In this document: one piece after another, positions 8,096-16,669 of the stretch
How positions within the stretch are numbered: position 1 is the stretch's first letter
How the letters are laid out: each line of letters begins with the position of its first letter
Assembly: GCA_023390905.1 (NCBI GenBank)
Contig: JAEWBY010000010.1
Coordinates: 1-25,885, forward strand
DNA length: 25,885 nucleotides
Source: Pseudomonadota bacterium
Lineage (GTDB): Bacteria > Pseudomonadota > Gammaproteobacteria > Xanthomonadales > Xanthomonadaceae
Direction of reading: 5' to 3'
The notes under the pieces: model-generated
Told to the model about the DNA's origin: nothing
The model's input: only the letters and a program-made list of their open reading frames with translations
The model's database searches: none
Made by a program: the position numbers and the translations under genes

Positions 8096-9937
8096 ATGAC
8101 CGCTCCCTCTCCCGCACTGCCGCCCGCTCCTCTCACCGAGGATCGACGCACGCTGCTGGCGCGGGCGGTGGACGGGCTCGATGCGGCCGGATTGTGGTGG
8201 GTTTCCGGCTATGCGGCGGGGCTGGCGCAGGCGCAGCACGCACCGCAGTTGGCTTTGCTGCCGGGGGGCGTGCCCGCAGCCGTCCCGCAGTCGCGCCTCA
8301 CCATCGTCTACGGCAGCCAGACCGGGAACGCGCGCCGCGCGGCCGAACAGATCGCGCGTGAAGCCGAGGCCGCCGGTCTGCCCGTGCGCCTGCTGCGCGC
8401 CGACGCCTACGCCACGCGCGAGCTCGCCGGCGAACGGCTGCTCTATGTCGTCATCAGCACGCAGGGTGAAGGCGATCCGCCGGACGATGCAATCGGGCTG
8501 GTGGAGTTCATCGGCGGCAAGCGCGCACCGCGCCTGCCGGAGCTGCGTTATGCCGTGCTGGGTCTCGGCGATTCCAGCTATGCGGACTTCTGCGGCATCG
8601 CGCGCAGGCTCGATGCGCGACTGGCCGAACTGGGCGCGCAACGCCTGTTCGAGCCGGGGCTGGCGGATCTGGACATCGATGCCGTCGCCACGCCCTGGCG
8701 CACGCAGGCGCTGGAACATGCGCGCGAGCACCTGAAAACGCCGCCGGCCGCGCTTGCGACCGTCACCCCCTTGCGGCCTGCCGTGACGCCGGCGTGGTCG
8801 CACGATCGTCCGTATCATGCCGAACTGCTGCTCAACCAGCCGATCAGCGGACGCGATTTCCGCGGGCCGCGTTTCGGCCAGCATGGTGGACAGGACAAGC
8901 AGGTCCGGCATCTGGAACTTTCGCTTGCCGGCAGTGGGCTGCACTACGAACCGGGCGATGCGCTCGGCGTCATTCCTTGCAATCCGGCGACGCTGGTCGA
9001 TGCCGTGATCGAGACCCTCGGACTGGATGGGGATGCGGTCGTCAGCGTGCAGGAGCAATCGCGACCGCTGCGCGAATGGCTCATGACGCGACGCGAACTG
9101 ACGCGCCTGTCGCGTCCGTTCCTCGCCGAACACGCGGCCGTCGCGCATGCGGAGGAACTCAATGTACTGCTCGGTCCGGGCCAGCAATCGGCGCTTGCAC
9201 CGCTGCTGCAAAGCCATCAGGTCATCGATGTGCTGCGACGCTGGCCGGCGCGGTGGGATGCGCACGAACTGGTGCAGGCGCTGCGTCCGCTCGCGCCGCG
9301 CCTGTATTCGATCGCCTCCAGCCGCAAGCGCGTCGGCGACGAGGTCCACCTGACTGTCGATGTGCTGTCGTACCAGGCCTTCGGCGAACTGCATGTCGGT
9401 GCGGCCAGCGACCATCTCGCGCATCTGGAGGAAGGCGATCACCTGCCGGTCTACATCGAGGCCAACGAGCGCTTCCGCCTGCCCGCCGATCCTGATCGCG
9501 ACGTGATCATGATTGGTCCGGGCACGGGTGTCGCGCCGTTCCGTGGTTTCGTGCAGGAACGCGCCGAGATCGGAGCGCGCGGCCGCAACTGGCTGTTCTT
9601 CGGCACGCAGCACTTCAACCATGGATTCCTCTACCAGGCCGAATGGCAGGACGCGCTGCGCAAGGGCGAACTGCATCGGCTCGATCTGGCCTTCTCGCGC
9701 GATCAGGCCGAGAAAGTGTATGTGCAGCATCGCGTGCGCGAACACGGACGCGCGTTGTACGACTGGCTGGAAGGCGGCGCGCATCTGTATGTCTGCGGGG
9801 CGATCGCGATGGGCAAGGACGTGCATGCCGCCGTGCTCGACGTGATCACGCAACACGCCGGTACCGATGCGGAATCTGCGTCCGAATATCTGTCCCGATT
9901 GCAGGCGGAGGGCCGGTATGCGCGGGATGTGTACTGA
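8096..9937 (+). CDS. cysJ: Sulfite reductase (NADPH) flavoprotein alpha subunit
   Basis: A 613-residue diflavin reductase that passes electrons from NADPH through FAD and FMN to CysI for the six-electron reduction of sulfite to sulfide. Domain order: an N-terminal alpha-helical stretch, a flavodoxin FMN domain beginning TIVYGSQTGNARRAAEQ (Y72), a linker/connecting domain, the FAD motif RLYSIASS, the NADPH-binding GPGTGVAPFRGFVQER, and the C-terminal aromatic Tyr in RYARDVY that stacks on FAD. Its length is close to the E. coli protein (599). The start at 8096 is the first plausible ATG after the control region. A 177-base gap with heptad repeats parts it from cysI, unlike the close-packed order usual in enterics. 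Confidence 0.96.
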   Translation: MTAPSPALPPAPLTEDRRTLLARAVDGLDAAGLWWVSGYAAGLAQAQHAPQLALLPGGVPAAVPQSRLTIVYGSQTGNARRAAEQIAREAEAAGLPVRLLRADAYATRELAGERLLYVVISTQGEGDPPDDAIGLVEFIGGKRAPRLPELRYAVLGLGDSSYADFCGIARRLDARLAELGAQRLFEPGLADLDIDAVATPWRTQALEHAREHLKTPPAALATVTPLRPAVTPAWSHDRPYHAELLLNQPISGRDFRGPRFGQHGGQDKQVRHLELSLAGSGLHYEPGDALGVIPCNPATLVDAVIETLGLDGDAVVSVQEQSRPLREWLMTRRELTRLSRPFLAEHAAVAHAEELNVLLGPGQQSALAPLLQSHQVIDVLRRWPARWDAHELVQALRPLAPRLYSIASSRKRVGDEVHLTVDVLSYQAFGELHVGAASDHLAHLEEGDHLPVYIEANERFRLPADPDRDVIMIGPGTGVAPFRGFVQERAEIGARGRNWLFFGTQHFNHGFLYQAEWQDALRKGELHRLDLAFSRDQAEKVYVQHRVREHGRALYDWLEGGAHLYVCGAIAMGKDVHAAVLDVITQHAGTDAESASEYLSRLQAEGRYARDVY

Positions 9938-9941
9938 TGGC

Positions 9942-10004
9942 GGGATCCGGGATCCGGTAGCCGGTAGCCGGTAATCGGTAATCGGTAATCGGTAATCGGT
10001 AATC
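9942..10004 (+). repeat. Nine-copy heptad array between cysJ and cysI
   Basis: Nine uninterrupted seven-base units begin 4 bases after the cysJ stop: GGGATCC twice, GGTAGCC twice, then GGTAATC five times, 63 bases in all. The units change stepwise, as expected for a tandem array expanding by slippage. Seven is not a multiple of three, and no gene lies here on either strand. Confidence 0.93.
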
Positions 10005-10045
10005 GCCATCATCACCGCGACCGTCGCGACACTCGCAACTGTCTC

Positions 10046-10080
10046 CATCGGCTATCGGCTCCCCGCTACCGGCTCCCTTA
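10046..10080 (-). repeat. Degenerate inverted heptads before cysI
   Basis: Five seven-base steps, CATCGGC, TATCGGC, TCCCCGC, TACCGGC and TCCCTTA, read on the other strand as units like GCCGGTA and GCCGATA. They are thus inverted relative to the array at 9942-10004. In the cysJI transcript the two arrays could pair (GCCGGTAG with CTACCGGC) across about 40 bases, making a long hairpin. Confidence 0.6.
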
Positions 10081-10114
10081 TCGCCAATCTCCACTTCGCT
10101 TCCGGCCCCATTCC

Positions 10115-11818
10115 ATGTCCACCCATTCCGTTGAATCCATCAAGTCCGAAAGCCGTCGGCTGCGGGGCAGTCTGCTGGACAGCCTGGCCGATCCGGTGAC
10201 CGGCGCATTGCGCGAATCGGATCAGACGCTGATTAAGTATCACGGCAGCTATCAGCAGGACGATCGGGATCTGCGCGACGAGCGCCGGCGGCAGAAGCTG
10301 GAGCCGGCCTATCAGTTCATGATCCGAACACGCACGCCCGGCGGCGTGGTGACGCCCGAGCAGTGGCTGAAGCTGGATGCGATCGCCACGCGCCACGCCA
10401 ATCATTCGCTGCGCATCACCACGCGGCAGGCCTTCCAGTTCCATGGCGTGATCAAGCGCGAGCTGAAAGCGACGATGCGCGCGATCAACGAGTCCTTGAT
10501 CGATACGCTGGCTGCCTGCGGCGACGTCAACCGCAACGTGCTGGTGGCCGCCAACCCGCTGCTGTCCGCGGCGCACGCACAGGTGCACGCCTGGGCCGCG
10601 CGCCTGTCCGAACATCTGCTGCCCAACACCCGCGCCTACTACGAAATCTGGCTCGACGAGGAACGCGTGGCCGGCAGCGGCGAGGAAGAAGAACCGATCT
10701 ATGGCGCGACCTACCTTCCGCGCAAGTTCAAGATCGGATTCGCCGTTCCGCCGATCAATGATGTCGATGTGTTCGCCAATGATCTCGGCTTCATCGCCAT
10801 CATCGAGCAGGGCGAACTGGCGGGATTCAATCTGGTGATCGGCGGCGGCATGGGCGCCACCCATGGCGATGCGGCCACCTATCCGCGCCTGGGCAATGTG
10901 GTCGGCTTCGTGCCTCCGGACAAACTGCTGGAAGCGGCGACCGCCGTGGTCACGACCCAGCGCGATTTCGGCAACCGCGAACTGCGCAAGCGTGCGCGCT
11001 TCAAGTACACCATCGACGATCACGGCCTTTCCCGCATCGTGGAAGAGATCGAGCGCCGCGCCGGATTGTCCCTCGCGCCGCCGCGCGCGTTCGCGTTCGC
11101 GCACAACGGCGATCGCTACGGCTGGGTCGAAGGCCATGACGGACGCTGGCACCTGACGCTGCACTTCTTCGCCGGCCGCATCCACGACAGCGACGATGCG
11201 CCGCACCTGAGCGGACTGCGCGAGATCGCGCGCGTGCATCGCGGCGAGTTCCGCCTCACGCCGAACCAGAACCTGGTCATCGCCGGCGTGCCTGCGGACG
11301 AACGCGAACGGATCGAAGCAATGGTGCGCGCGCACGGACTCGATGACGGACGCCAGGCCGGCAGCGCGCTCGCACGCGCGGCGGTGGCCTGCGTCGCGCT
11401 GCCGACCTGCGGACTGGCGATGGCCGAGGCCGAGCGCTATCTGCCGGATTTCACCCGCAAACTCGAACCGCTGCTGGAACGTCACGGCCTGCACGATGCG
11501 CCCATCCTGCTGCGCATTTCCGGTTGCCCGAACGGCTGCTCGCGCCCCTACCTTGGCGAGATCGCGCTCGTGGGCAAGGCGCCCGGCCGATACAACCTGA
11601 TGCTCGGCGCGGACCATCGCGGCCAGCGGCTCAACACGCTGTACCGCGAGAACATCGACGAGGCGGGCATCCTGCATGCACTTGAACCGTTGTTCGCCCG
11701 CTATGCCGCCGAGCGCGCCGGGGACGAAGGCTTCGGCGATTTCCTCCACGGCAGCGGCCTGATCGCGCTGCCGGACTATCCCACCCACCGCGAGATCGCA
11801 CTGGAACTGGTCGCATGA
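10115..11818 (+). CDS. cysI: Sulfite reductase (NADPH) hemoprotein beta subunit
   Basis: A 567-residue siroheme/4Fe-4S enzyme that reduces sulfite to sulfide with electrons from CysJ. The four cluster ligands are all present: C426 and C432 in CVALPTC (C-x5-C), and C471 and C475 in GCPNGC (C-x3-C), followed by the family segment EIALVGKAPGRYNLMLG. The N-terminal siroheme-binding arginines lie in RTRTPGGVVTPEQW and SLRITTRQAFQFHG. The length matches CysI (about 570). The stop overlaps the cysH start by four bases (ATGA), so cysI and cysH are coupled. Its siroheme is made by CysG, encoded at 18866-20323. Confidence 0.97.
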   Translation: MSTHSVESIKSESRRLRGSLLDSLADPVTGALRESDQTLIKYHGSYQQDDRDLRDERRRQKLEPAYQFMIRTRTPGGVVTPEQWLKLDAIATRHANHSLRITTRQAFQFHGVIKRELKATMRAINESLIDTLAACGDVNRNVLVAANPLLSAAHAQVHAWAARLSEHLLPNTRAYYEIWLDEERVAGSGEEEEPIYGATYLPRKFKIGFAVPPINDVDVFANDLGFIAIIEQGELAGFNLVIGGGMGATHGDAATYPRLGNVVGFVPPDKLLEAATAVVTTQRDFGNRELRKRARFKYTIDDHGLSRIVEEIERRAGLSLAPPRAFAFAHNGDRYGWVEGHDGRWHLTLHFFAGRIHDSDDAPHLSGLREIARVHRGEFRLTPNQNLVIAGVPADERERIEAMVRAHGLDDGRQAGSALARAAVACVALPTCGLAMAEAERYLPDFTRKLEPLLERHGLHDAPILLRISGCPNGCSRPYLGEIALVGKAPGRYNLMLGADHRGQRLNTLYRENIDEAGILHALEPLFARYAAERAGDEGFGDFLHGSGLIALPDYPTHREIALELVA

Positions 11819-12537
11819 GCGCTGCCGAACCCGCCCGTCCTCCGCGCGAAGGAGAGGAGCTCAACCTCGCGCGCACCGCGCTGGAATCGATGGACGCAAC
11901 GGCGCGCATCCGCTGGGCGCTCGCGAACGGGCCCGCCGCGCCGGCGCTGTCGTCCAGTTTCGGTGCGCAGGCGGCGGTGATGCTGCACCTGCTGAGCCGC
12001 GAGCAGCCCGACATCCCGGTGATCCTCATCGATACCGGCTATCTGTTCCCGGAGACCTACCGCTTCGCCGATGAACTGACCGAGCGCCTCAAGCTCAATC
12101 TCAAGGTGTTCCGCCCGCTGGTGAGCCGCGCATGGATGGAAGCGCGCCACGGCCGATTGTGGGAGCAGGGTCTGGTCGGCATCGAGCAATACAACAACCT
12201 GCGCAAGGTCGAGCCGATGCGTCGCGCGCTCGACGAACTCGGCGTGGGCACCTGGTTCACCGGTCTGCGCCGCAGTCAGGCCAGCACCCGCGCCAACGCA
12301 CCGATCATCGAACAGCGTGGTGCGCGGCTGAAGGTCAACCCGATCGCCGACTGGACCGATCGCGACGTCTGGCAATACCTCAAGCGCCACGATCTGCCCT
12401 ATCACCCGCTGTGGGAAGAAGGCTATGTATCGATCGGTGACTTCCACACCACCACGCGCTGGGAGCCGGGCATGCGCGAGGAAGACACGCGCTTCTTCGG
12501 CCTGAAGCGCGAATGCGGATTGCATCTGGATATCTGA
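11815..12537 (+). CDS. cysH: Phosphoadenylyl-sulfate (PAPS) reductase
   Basis: A 240-residue thioredoxin-dependent reductase that converts PAPS to sulfite and adenosine bisphosphate. It has the PP-loop-like SSSFGAQAAV near residue 45, LIDTGYLFPETYRFAD, GLRRSQASTR, and the C-terminal catalytic ECGLH (C234). It lacks the paired-cysteine motifs (CC...CxxC) that bind the iron-sulfur cluster of APS reductases, so it is read as the PAPS type, in agreement with the APS kinase fused to CysN. The ATGA overlap with cysI fixes the start. It is the last sulfur gene of the rightward operon. Confidence 0.95.
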   Translation: MSAAEPARPPREGEELNLARTALESMDATARIRWALANGPAAPALSSSFGAQAAVMLHLLSREQPDIPVILIDTGYLFPETYRFADELTERLKLNLKVFRPLVSRAWMEARHGRLWEQGLVGIEQYNNLRKVEPMRRALDELGVGTWFTGLRRSQASTRANAPIIEQRGARLKVNPIADWTDRDVWQYLKRHDLPYHPLWEEGYVSIGDFHTTTRWEPGMREEDTRFFGLKRECGLHLDI

Positions 12538-12817
12538 GCACGGACGCCGATACCCCGACGCTGCAATCCGATCCAACGCAGTGCAGGACGACCCCTCCAT
12601 TTCTGCGCAGATCCGCTCCGGCAGGTGATCCATCGGGCTCGCACTCGCCGGTGGTCGCATGCGTGCGTTGCACGCTGGGAGTATCGGCAACCCAATTCAC
12701 AGAGATGCACGGCAGCGCCGCTTCACGCAATGGCGCACGTTGTGGCCCTCTACGCCACGTGAGAATCCGCGCGACTGCAGCTCTGCAACCGAGACGGGCG
12801 CCCGATTGTCAGGTTCC

Positions 12818-12837
12818 TAATATTGCAGCGCGCTGCA
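12818..12837 (+). promoter_or_regulatory. Candidate -10 and adjoining palindrome, adhesin promoter
   Basis: TAATAT (12818-12823) is a good -10 candidate in an otherwise GC-rich region. It abuts a perfect 14-base palindrome, TGCAGCGCGCTGCA (12824-12837), at the expected transcription start. A repressor or activator bound there would control the adhesin. No good -35 lies 16-18 bases upstream, so activator dependence is possible. Confidence 0.4.
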
Positions 12838-12873
12838 TTGCCGGTGTTCCTCCTTCCTTTCCAGAATGAATTT

Positions 12874-12891
12874 CCACGAAGCCATTCGTGG
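12874..12891 (+). promoter_or_regulatory. Hairpin in the adhesin 5' leader
   Basis: CCACGAA and TTCGTGG form a perfect 7-bp stem with a GCCA loop, ending 33 bases before the start codon. No T-run follows, so it is more likely an RNA-stability or translation-control structure than a terminator. Confidence 0.45.
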
Positions 12892-12924
12892 ACGAAAAAT
12901 CATTCAAGAAAAAAGGAGATCCTC

Positions 12925-14385
12925 TTGAAGCGCAAGATTCTTGTTGCCTGCATCGCAGCCAGTTTTTCGCCTGCGGCCTTCGCACAGGTGGCTGATATCC
13001 GGATAGACGATGGCGTCAGCACCACCTGTGTGTCCAACCCGGGCACACCCTCTTCGGCATGCACTGCGCCGACCAGCGGCGTACCGGGTGTCCATGTAGA
13101 AGCCATCCAGCCCGGTACCGCCGCTTCCGTCATCAACGTCACGTCGGACACCGCAGTGATGGGCACTGTCGATGCGGTCAGCGGCCACGATGCGGCCGTC
13201 TACTCGCTGACCAACAGCATCGCCGTGGGCTCGGGCGTGATCGCGAACAACGGCACAACCGGCGACTCCGCCGCGGTCGAGGCGCAAACCGACGCATCGG
13301 GAACTACCCGAGTCCTGGCGGAAACGCTGTATGGCGACGGAACATCCAAGTCCCGGATGGTGTTGGAGGGCGATCGGGGCTGGCTGTTGACGAGTGACGT
13401 GGCAAATGACAGCGCAGCGGTTGTGCAGACCACCCAACTGGATGCTTTCATGGGGTACGAAATCGGCGGAAACATCGTCTCCTCGCTCACTGTCAATGCC
13501 GACGGCAATGAACTGCTGGGCAACACCTCGATCGACGGCACTCTAAGTGCCACCGGCCTGTCCACCCTCAACGGCGTCGACAACCAGTTCGCCGGCATCA
13601 CCAACGCCGGTGCCGTCAGCGGCGTGACCGCGGGTGTAGTGGCCAGCGGTTCGACCGATGCAGTGAACGGCGGCCAGCTCTACGACGTGCAACAGGTCGC
13701 AGTGGCTGCGCAGACGACTGCCGACACCGCACTGGCCAATGCGGCCACCGCGCAGACCACGGCCGATACCGCACTGGCCAACGCGGCCACTGCGCAGACC
13801 ACCGCCGATACCGCATTGACCAACGCGGCCTCCGCGCAGACCACGGCCGACACCGCGCTGACCAATGCGGCCACCGCGCAGACCACCGCCGATACCGCAT
13901 TGACCAATGCCGCCACCGCGCAGACCACGGCCGACGGCGCGATGACCGAAGCCACTGCGGCCAAGGCGACCGTCGCCTCGGTGCAGGCCACGGCGAACGA
14001 TGCGATGGTGCAGTCCACGCAGGCCGTCACCACGGCCAATACGGTTCGCAGCCGGGCCGACGCGGCCTACGCGATGGCGGCCGGCATGGATGCACGGCTG
14101 ACCGAGGTCGAAGGTACCGTCCGCTCGCTCGAATACGACATCAATCGTGTCGATCGCATGGCCGCGCGCGGCGTGGCGATCGCCACGGCACTGGCGTCGA
14201 TGCCGGACATCGAGGACGGCAAGACCGCCGGTTTCGGGCTCGGCGTGGGCAGCTACGCCGGACGCAACGCAGTGTCGGCGGCGTTCATCCTGCGCGCATC
14301 GGACAGCGTGAAACTGCGCGTCAATGCGGGCACCGCCGGCGATGGCAAGTTCGCGTTCGGCGCCGGCGGCATGTTCAGCTGGTAA
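12925..14385 (+). CDS. Small YadA-like trimeric autotransporter adhesin
   Basis: A 486-residue surface protein of the trimeric autotransporter (type Vc) class. A TTG start is chosen: GGAG sits 6 bases before it, and it opens directly onto a signal peptide (MKRKILVACIAASFSPAAFA, cut before Q21). The passenger contains a neck-like segment, ASGSTDAVNGGQLY (D245 in the middle). A stalk of five 14-residue repeats of the AQTTADTALTNAAT type (residues 262-331) follows, with a decaying sixth, predicted as coiled coil. The C-terminal 80 or so residues form a YadA anchor: four short beta-strands beginning near TAGFGLGVGSYAGRNAVSAAF and ending in a terminal aromatic (FSW). No large head domain is visible, so this is a minimal adhesin. 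It precedes a LytTR two-component pair. The ligand is unknown. Confidence 0.88.
   Translation: MKRKILVACIAASFSPAAFAQVADIRIDDGVSTTCVSNPGTPSSACTAPTSGVPGVHVEAIQPGTAASVINVTSDTAVMGTVDAVSGHDAAVYSLTNSIAVGSGVIANNGTTGDSAAVEAQTDASGTTRVLAETLYGDGTSKSRMVLEGDRGWLLTSDVANDSAAVVQTTQLDAFMGYEIGGNIVSSLTVNADGNELLGNTSIDGTLSATGLSTLNGVDNQFAGITNAGAVSGVTAGVVASGSTDAVNGGQLYDVQQVAVAAQTTADTALANAATAQTTADTALANAATAQTTADTALTNAASAQTTADTALTNAATAQTTADTALTNAATAQTTADGAMTEATAAKATVASVQATANDAMVQSTQAVTTANTVRSRADAAYAMAAGMDARLTEVEGTVRSLEYDINRVDRMAARGVAIATALASMPDIEDGKTAGFGLGVGSYAGRNAVSAAFILRASDSVKLRVNAGTAGDGKFAFGAGGMFSW
13708..13917 (+). repeat. 42-bp tandem repeats inside the adhesin stalk
   Basis: Five in-frame 42-bp units (starting at 13708, 13750, 13792, 13834 and 13876), each coding 14 residues, with a degenerate sixth at 13918-13959. 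The copies differ mainly at silent sites. Being multiples of three, gain or loss of copies would change stalk length without breaking the frame. Confidence 0.92.
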
Positions 14386-14462
14386 ACCCGGCCGTATGCA
14401 GCGGCGCGCCCGCTGAACTGCGGCAACCGGTCTTCCGCGCTAGATGTGCGAAGGCCACTGGG

Positions 14463-14484
14463 CATGGGGCCGCAAGGCCCCATG
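14463..14484 (+). terminator. Strong GCAA-tetraloop hairpin after the adhesin
   Basis: CATGGGGCC and GGCCCCATG form a perfect 9-bp stem closed by a GCAA (GNRA) tetraloop, 78 bases after the adhesin stop. No T-run follows, so it may be a Rho-assisted terminator or 3' end stabiliser. Its presence argues that the kinase gene starts downstream of it. Confidence 0.55.
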
Positions 14485-14572
14485 TCCGCGTTGCGGGCTG
14501 CGGCATTCACGCGCGCGATTGCCGGCTTCATCCGCTCGCATCCCCGTTTCGTCGCCCGGCGATTGCGTGGGC

Positions 14573-15889
14573 ATGCCAGGCGGCTATGCTCCGCGGCAAT
14601 CCAACGCCGTGGGCCCTCCCGTGTTCGCCAGCCTGTTCTTCGTCATCCGAATCCTTGCCGCATGGGCGGTGGTGGTCATGGTCGCCGCGCTCTTGTGGGG
14701 CGGCCTGTTCAATGTGATCGGCGACAACAGCGGCCCCGGGCCGGTGTTCGCCATCCTGGTGCTGCTGCTTTCGGTGGCGGTGTTCATCAGCACGCTGTCG
14801 CATATCCGGCGCGTGGGGCTGATCGCCGGCCGGCTGGATCACTCGAGTCTGTCGAACCGGCATCGCCGGCAGATCGAGATTCCGTTCGAAGCCGACGAAG
14901 CCTTCCTGCTGGTCGAGGCGGCCGTGCGAGAACTGCCGCGCGTGGCGCAGGTCGAAAGCGCGCGCGACAGCCTGCAGGTGCGCGCCAAGCTCGCGCGGCT
15001 GGACCCGTATGGCAATGCGCGGCCGGCGCGCTACAACGTCTTTGCCTGGTTCGGCACGCGCCGCAACCAGATCCTCGCCACGGTGACGCCCGGCGCAGGC
15101 ACCTGCAGCGTGTCGCTGCTGTGCGAACCGGATGCGAGTGCGTGGATCGATCTGCTGAAGGTCGATGACGGCACCAATCTGGAAAACGCCGAGGCCCTCG
15201 TGCGCGCGCTGGCCCGCCGTGTCGGTGAGCGCCGCCGGCAGGAGAAAGCGGTCACCGAGCAGACCGTCACCGAGAAGGAACTGACGGTCGCGCGCCTGAG
15301 CCTGCTGCAGGCGCAGGTGGAACCGCATTTCCTCTACAACACGCTGGCAAGCGCGCAGGTGCTCACGCGCACCGATCCCGCGCGCGCGGATCTGATGCTC
15401 GGCCACCTGATCCAGTACCTGCGCCGATCGCTGCCGCGCGCCGAAGATGCGATGTCCACGCTCGGCGAGGAGATGGAACGCGCTGAGGCATACCTGGAAA
15501 TCCTCAAGATCCGGATGGGCCAGCGGCTGCAGGCGCACGTCGATGTCCCCGAACCACTGCGCGATGTGCCGATGCCTTCGATGATGCTGCAGACGCTGGT
15601 GGAAAACGCGATCAAGCATGGCCTGGAACCGAAGACCGGCGGCGGCACGATCTGGGTGCGCGCGCGTGTGCAGGATCGCCAGGTCGCCATCACGGTCGCC
15701 GACGACGGGCAGGGGTTCGGCAGCCAGAGCAGTGGCACCGGCATCGGCCTGAAGAACCTGCGCGAACGGCTGCGGCTGACCTATGGCGGCGAGGCTTCGT
15801 TCGCGATCATCTCCAACTTCCCGCAGGGTGTGGCGGCCACGCTGAACCTGCCGCTGCACGCCGAGCCAGCCGAGGCGCGTCATGCTTGA
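14573..15889 (+). CDS. LytS/YehU-type sensor histidine kinase
   Basis: A 438-residue membrane sensor kinase of the His_kinase (PF06580) class. Two membrane helices lie near the N-terminus (FFVIRILAAWAVVVMVAALLW and PVFAILVLLLSVAVFIST). They are followed by a cytoplasmic domain of unknown ligand, then the phosphoacceptor block QVEPHFLYNTLAS (H252), the N box LVENAIKHG (N345) and the G box VADDGQGFG with GIGLKNLRERL. The ATG at 14573 is the most likely start because the region before it holds a hairpin and reads as non-membrane low-quality sequence; GTG starts at 14609 or 14621 would also keep both helices. It overlaps the response regulator by 8 bases. No large sensing domain is present, so the signal may be membrane-linked. 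Confidence 0.9.
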   Translation: MPGGYAPRQSNAVGPPVFASLFFVIRILAAWAVVVMVAALLWGGLFNVIGDNSGPGPVFAILVLLLSVAVFISTLSHIRRVGLIAGRLDHSSLSNRHRRQIEIPFEADEAFLLVEAAVRELPRVAQVESARDSLQVRAKLARLDPYGNARPARYNVFAWFGTRRNQILATVTPGAGTCSVSLLCEPDASAWIDLLKVDDGTNLENAEALVRALARRVGERRRQEKAVTEQTVTEKELTVARLSLLQAQVEPHFLYNTLASAQVLTRTDPARADLMLGHLIQYLRRSLPRAEDAMSTLGEEMERAEAYLEILKIRMGQRLQAHVDVPEPLRDVPMPSMMLQTLVENAIKHGLEPKTGGGTIWVRARVQDRQVAITVADDGQGFGSQSSGTGIGLKNLRERLRLTYGGEASFAIISNFPQGVAATLNLPLHAEPAEARHA

Positions 15890-16643
15890 GGCCATCATCG
15901 CCGAAGACGAGGAACTGCTGCGCACCGCGCTGGCTTCTCTGCTGCGCGAGGTGTGGCCGGAATTGAAGTTGGTCGCCGAATGCGAGGACGGCGCGAGCGC
16001 GCTGGAAGCGATCGCCGAACACAAGCCGGACTTCGCGTTCCTCGACATCCGCATGCCCGGACTGACCGGGCTGGACGTGGCCGCGGCGCTGCCCGAGACC
16101 AGCCCGGGCACGCAGGTGGTGTTCGTCACCGCCTACGATCAGTACGCCATCGATGCCTTCGAACAGGGCGCGGTCGACTACCTGCTCAAGCCGATCACGC
16201 CCGAGCGCCTGCGCACCACGGTGCAGCGTCTGCGCCAGCGCGGAACGCATCCGGATGCGGCCACGCTGGCGGCATTGATCCGGCAACTGGGTGCGCAGAA
16301 CGTGGCGCGTGATCAGCCGCCGCTGGTGTGGATCACCGCCAGCGCCGGCAAGGAGACGCGATTGATCCTGGTCGAGGACGTGGCTTATTTCCGTGCCGAC
16401 AACAAGTACACGACGGTGGTGACCGCCGAAGGCGAAGCGCTGTTGCGCACATCGCTGCGCGACTTGCTGGACGGACTGGATCCGCAAGTGTTCCGGCAGA
16501 TCCACCGATCGACCATCGTCAACCTTAAAGCGGTGGCGTCGGTCACGCGCGATGAGACCGGGCGCGGACTGATGCGACTGAAACAGCGCCCGGAAACACT
16601 GACCGTCAGCCAGGCTTTCATGTCGCTGTTCCGCGGCATGTAA
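15882..16643 (+). CDS. LytTR-family DNA-binding response regulator
   Basis: A 253-residue regulator: a CheY-like receiver (phosphorylation site D55 in FLDIRMPG, acidic pocket EDE near residues 8-10, K in LLKPITPERL) joined to a C-terminal LytTR DNA-binding domain (DVAYFRADNKYTTVV, LRTSLRDLLDGLDPQVFRQIHRSTIVNL). Regulators of this group (LytR, AlgR, YehT) often control surface polymers, adhesion or virulence. The overlap with the kinase shows they form one unit. The neighbouring adhesin is a plausible target by position only; I do not see a clear pair of LytTR direct repeats before it. Confidence 0.94.
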   Translation: MLEAIIAEDEELLRTALASLLREVWPELKLVAECEDGASALEAIAEHKPDFAFLDIRMPGLTGLDVAAALPETSPGTQVVFVTAYDQYAIDAFEQGAVDYLLKPITPERLRTTVQRLRQRGTHPDAATLAALIRQLGAQNVARDQPPLVWITASAGKETRLILVEDVAYFRADNKYTTVVTAEGEALLRTSLRDLLDGLDPQVFRQIHRSTIVNLKAVASVTRDETGRGLMRLKQRPETLTVSQAFMSLFRGM

Positions 16644-16669
16644 CGCATGCATCGCCAATGGAGTCCGCC

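Larger units (their letters stand above)
12538..12924 (+). other. Long leader / non-coding stretch before the adhesin
   Basis: A 387-base gap with no convincing gene on either strand. It is less GC-rich toward its right end, where a TAATAT, a 14-base palindrome, a hairpin and a strong ribosome-binding site lead into the adhesin. I see no known riboswitch pattern. Confidence 0.6.

Noticed and set aside
9942..10004. CRISPR array
   Set aside because: Units are seven bases with no spacers; no cas genes are near.
8075..10048. Minus-strand open frame containing repeated ITDYRLP-like residues
   Set aside because: The repeats are the translation of the heptad DNA array, and the rest is antisense to cysJ.
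12680..12790. A c-di-GMP (GEMM) riboswitch before the adhesin
   Set aside because: A fragment (CACGCAATGG) loosely recalls the motif, but the second conserved block and pairing are missing.
12513..12869. A small gene in the gap before the adhesin
   Set aside because: The frame overlaps the cysH end, lacks a ribosome site and has no recognisable features.
13708..13959. CRISPR-like repeats in the adhesin
   Set aside because: The 42-base units are contiguous, in frame, and encode a coiled-coil stalk.
14444..14572. N-terminal extension of the histidine kinase from 14444
   Set aside because: It would translate through a perfect 9-bp GCAA hairpin and gives a Cys/Arg/Pro-rich stretch unlike the family; the later ATG is better.
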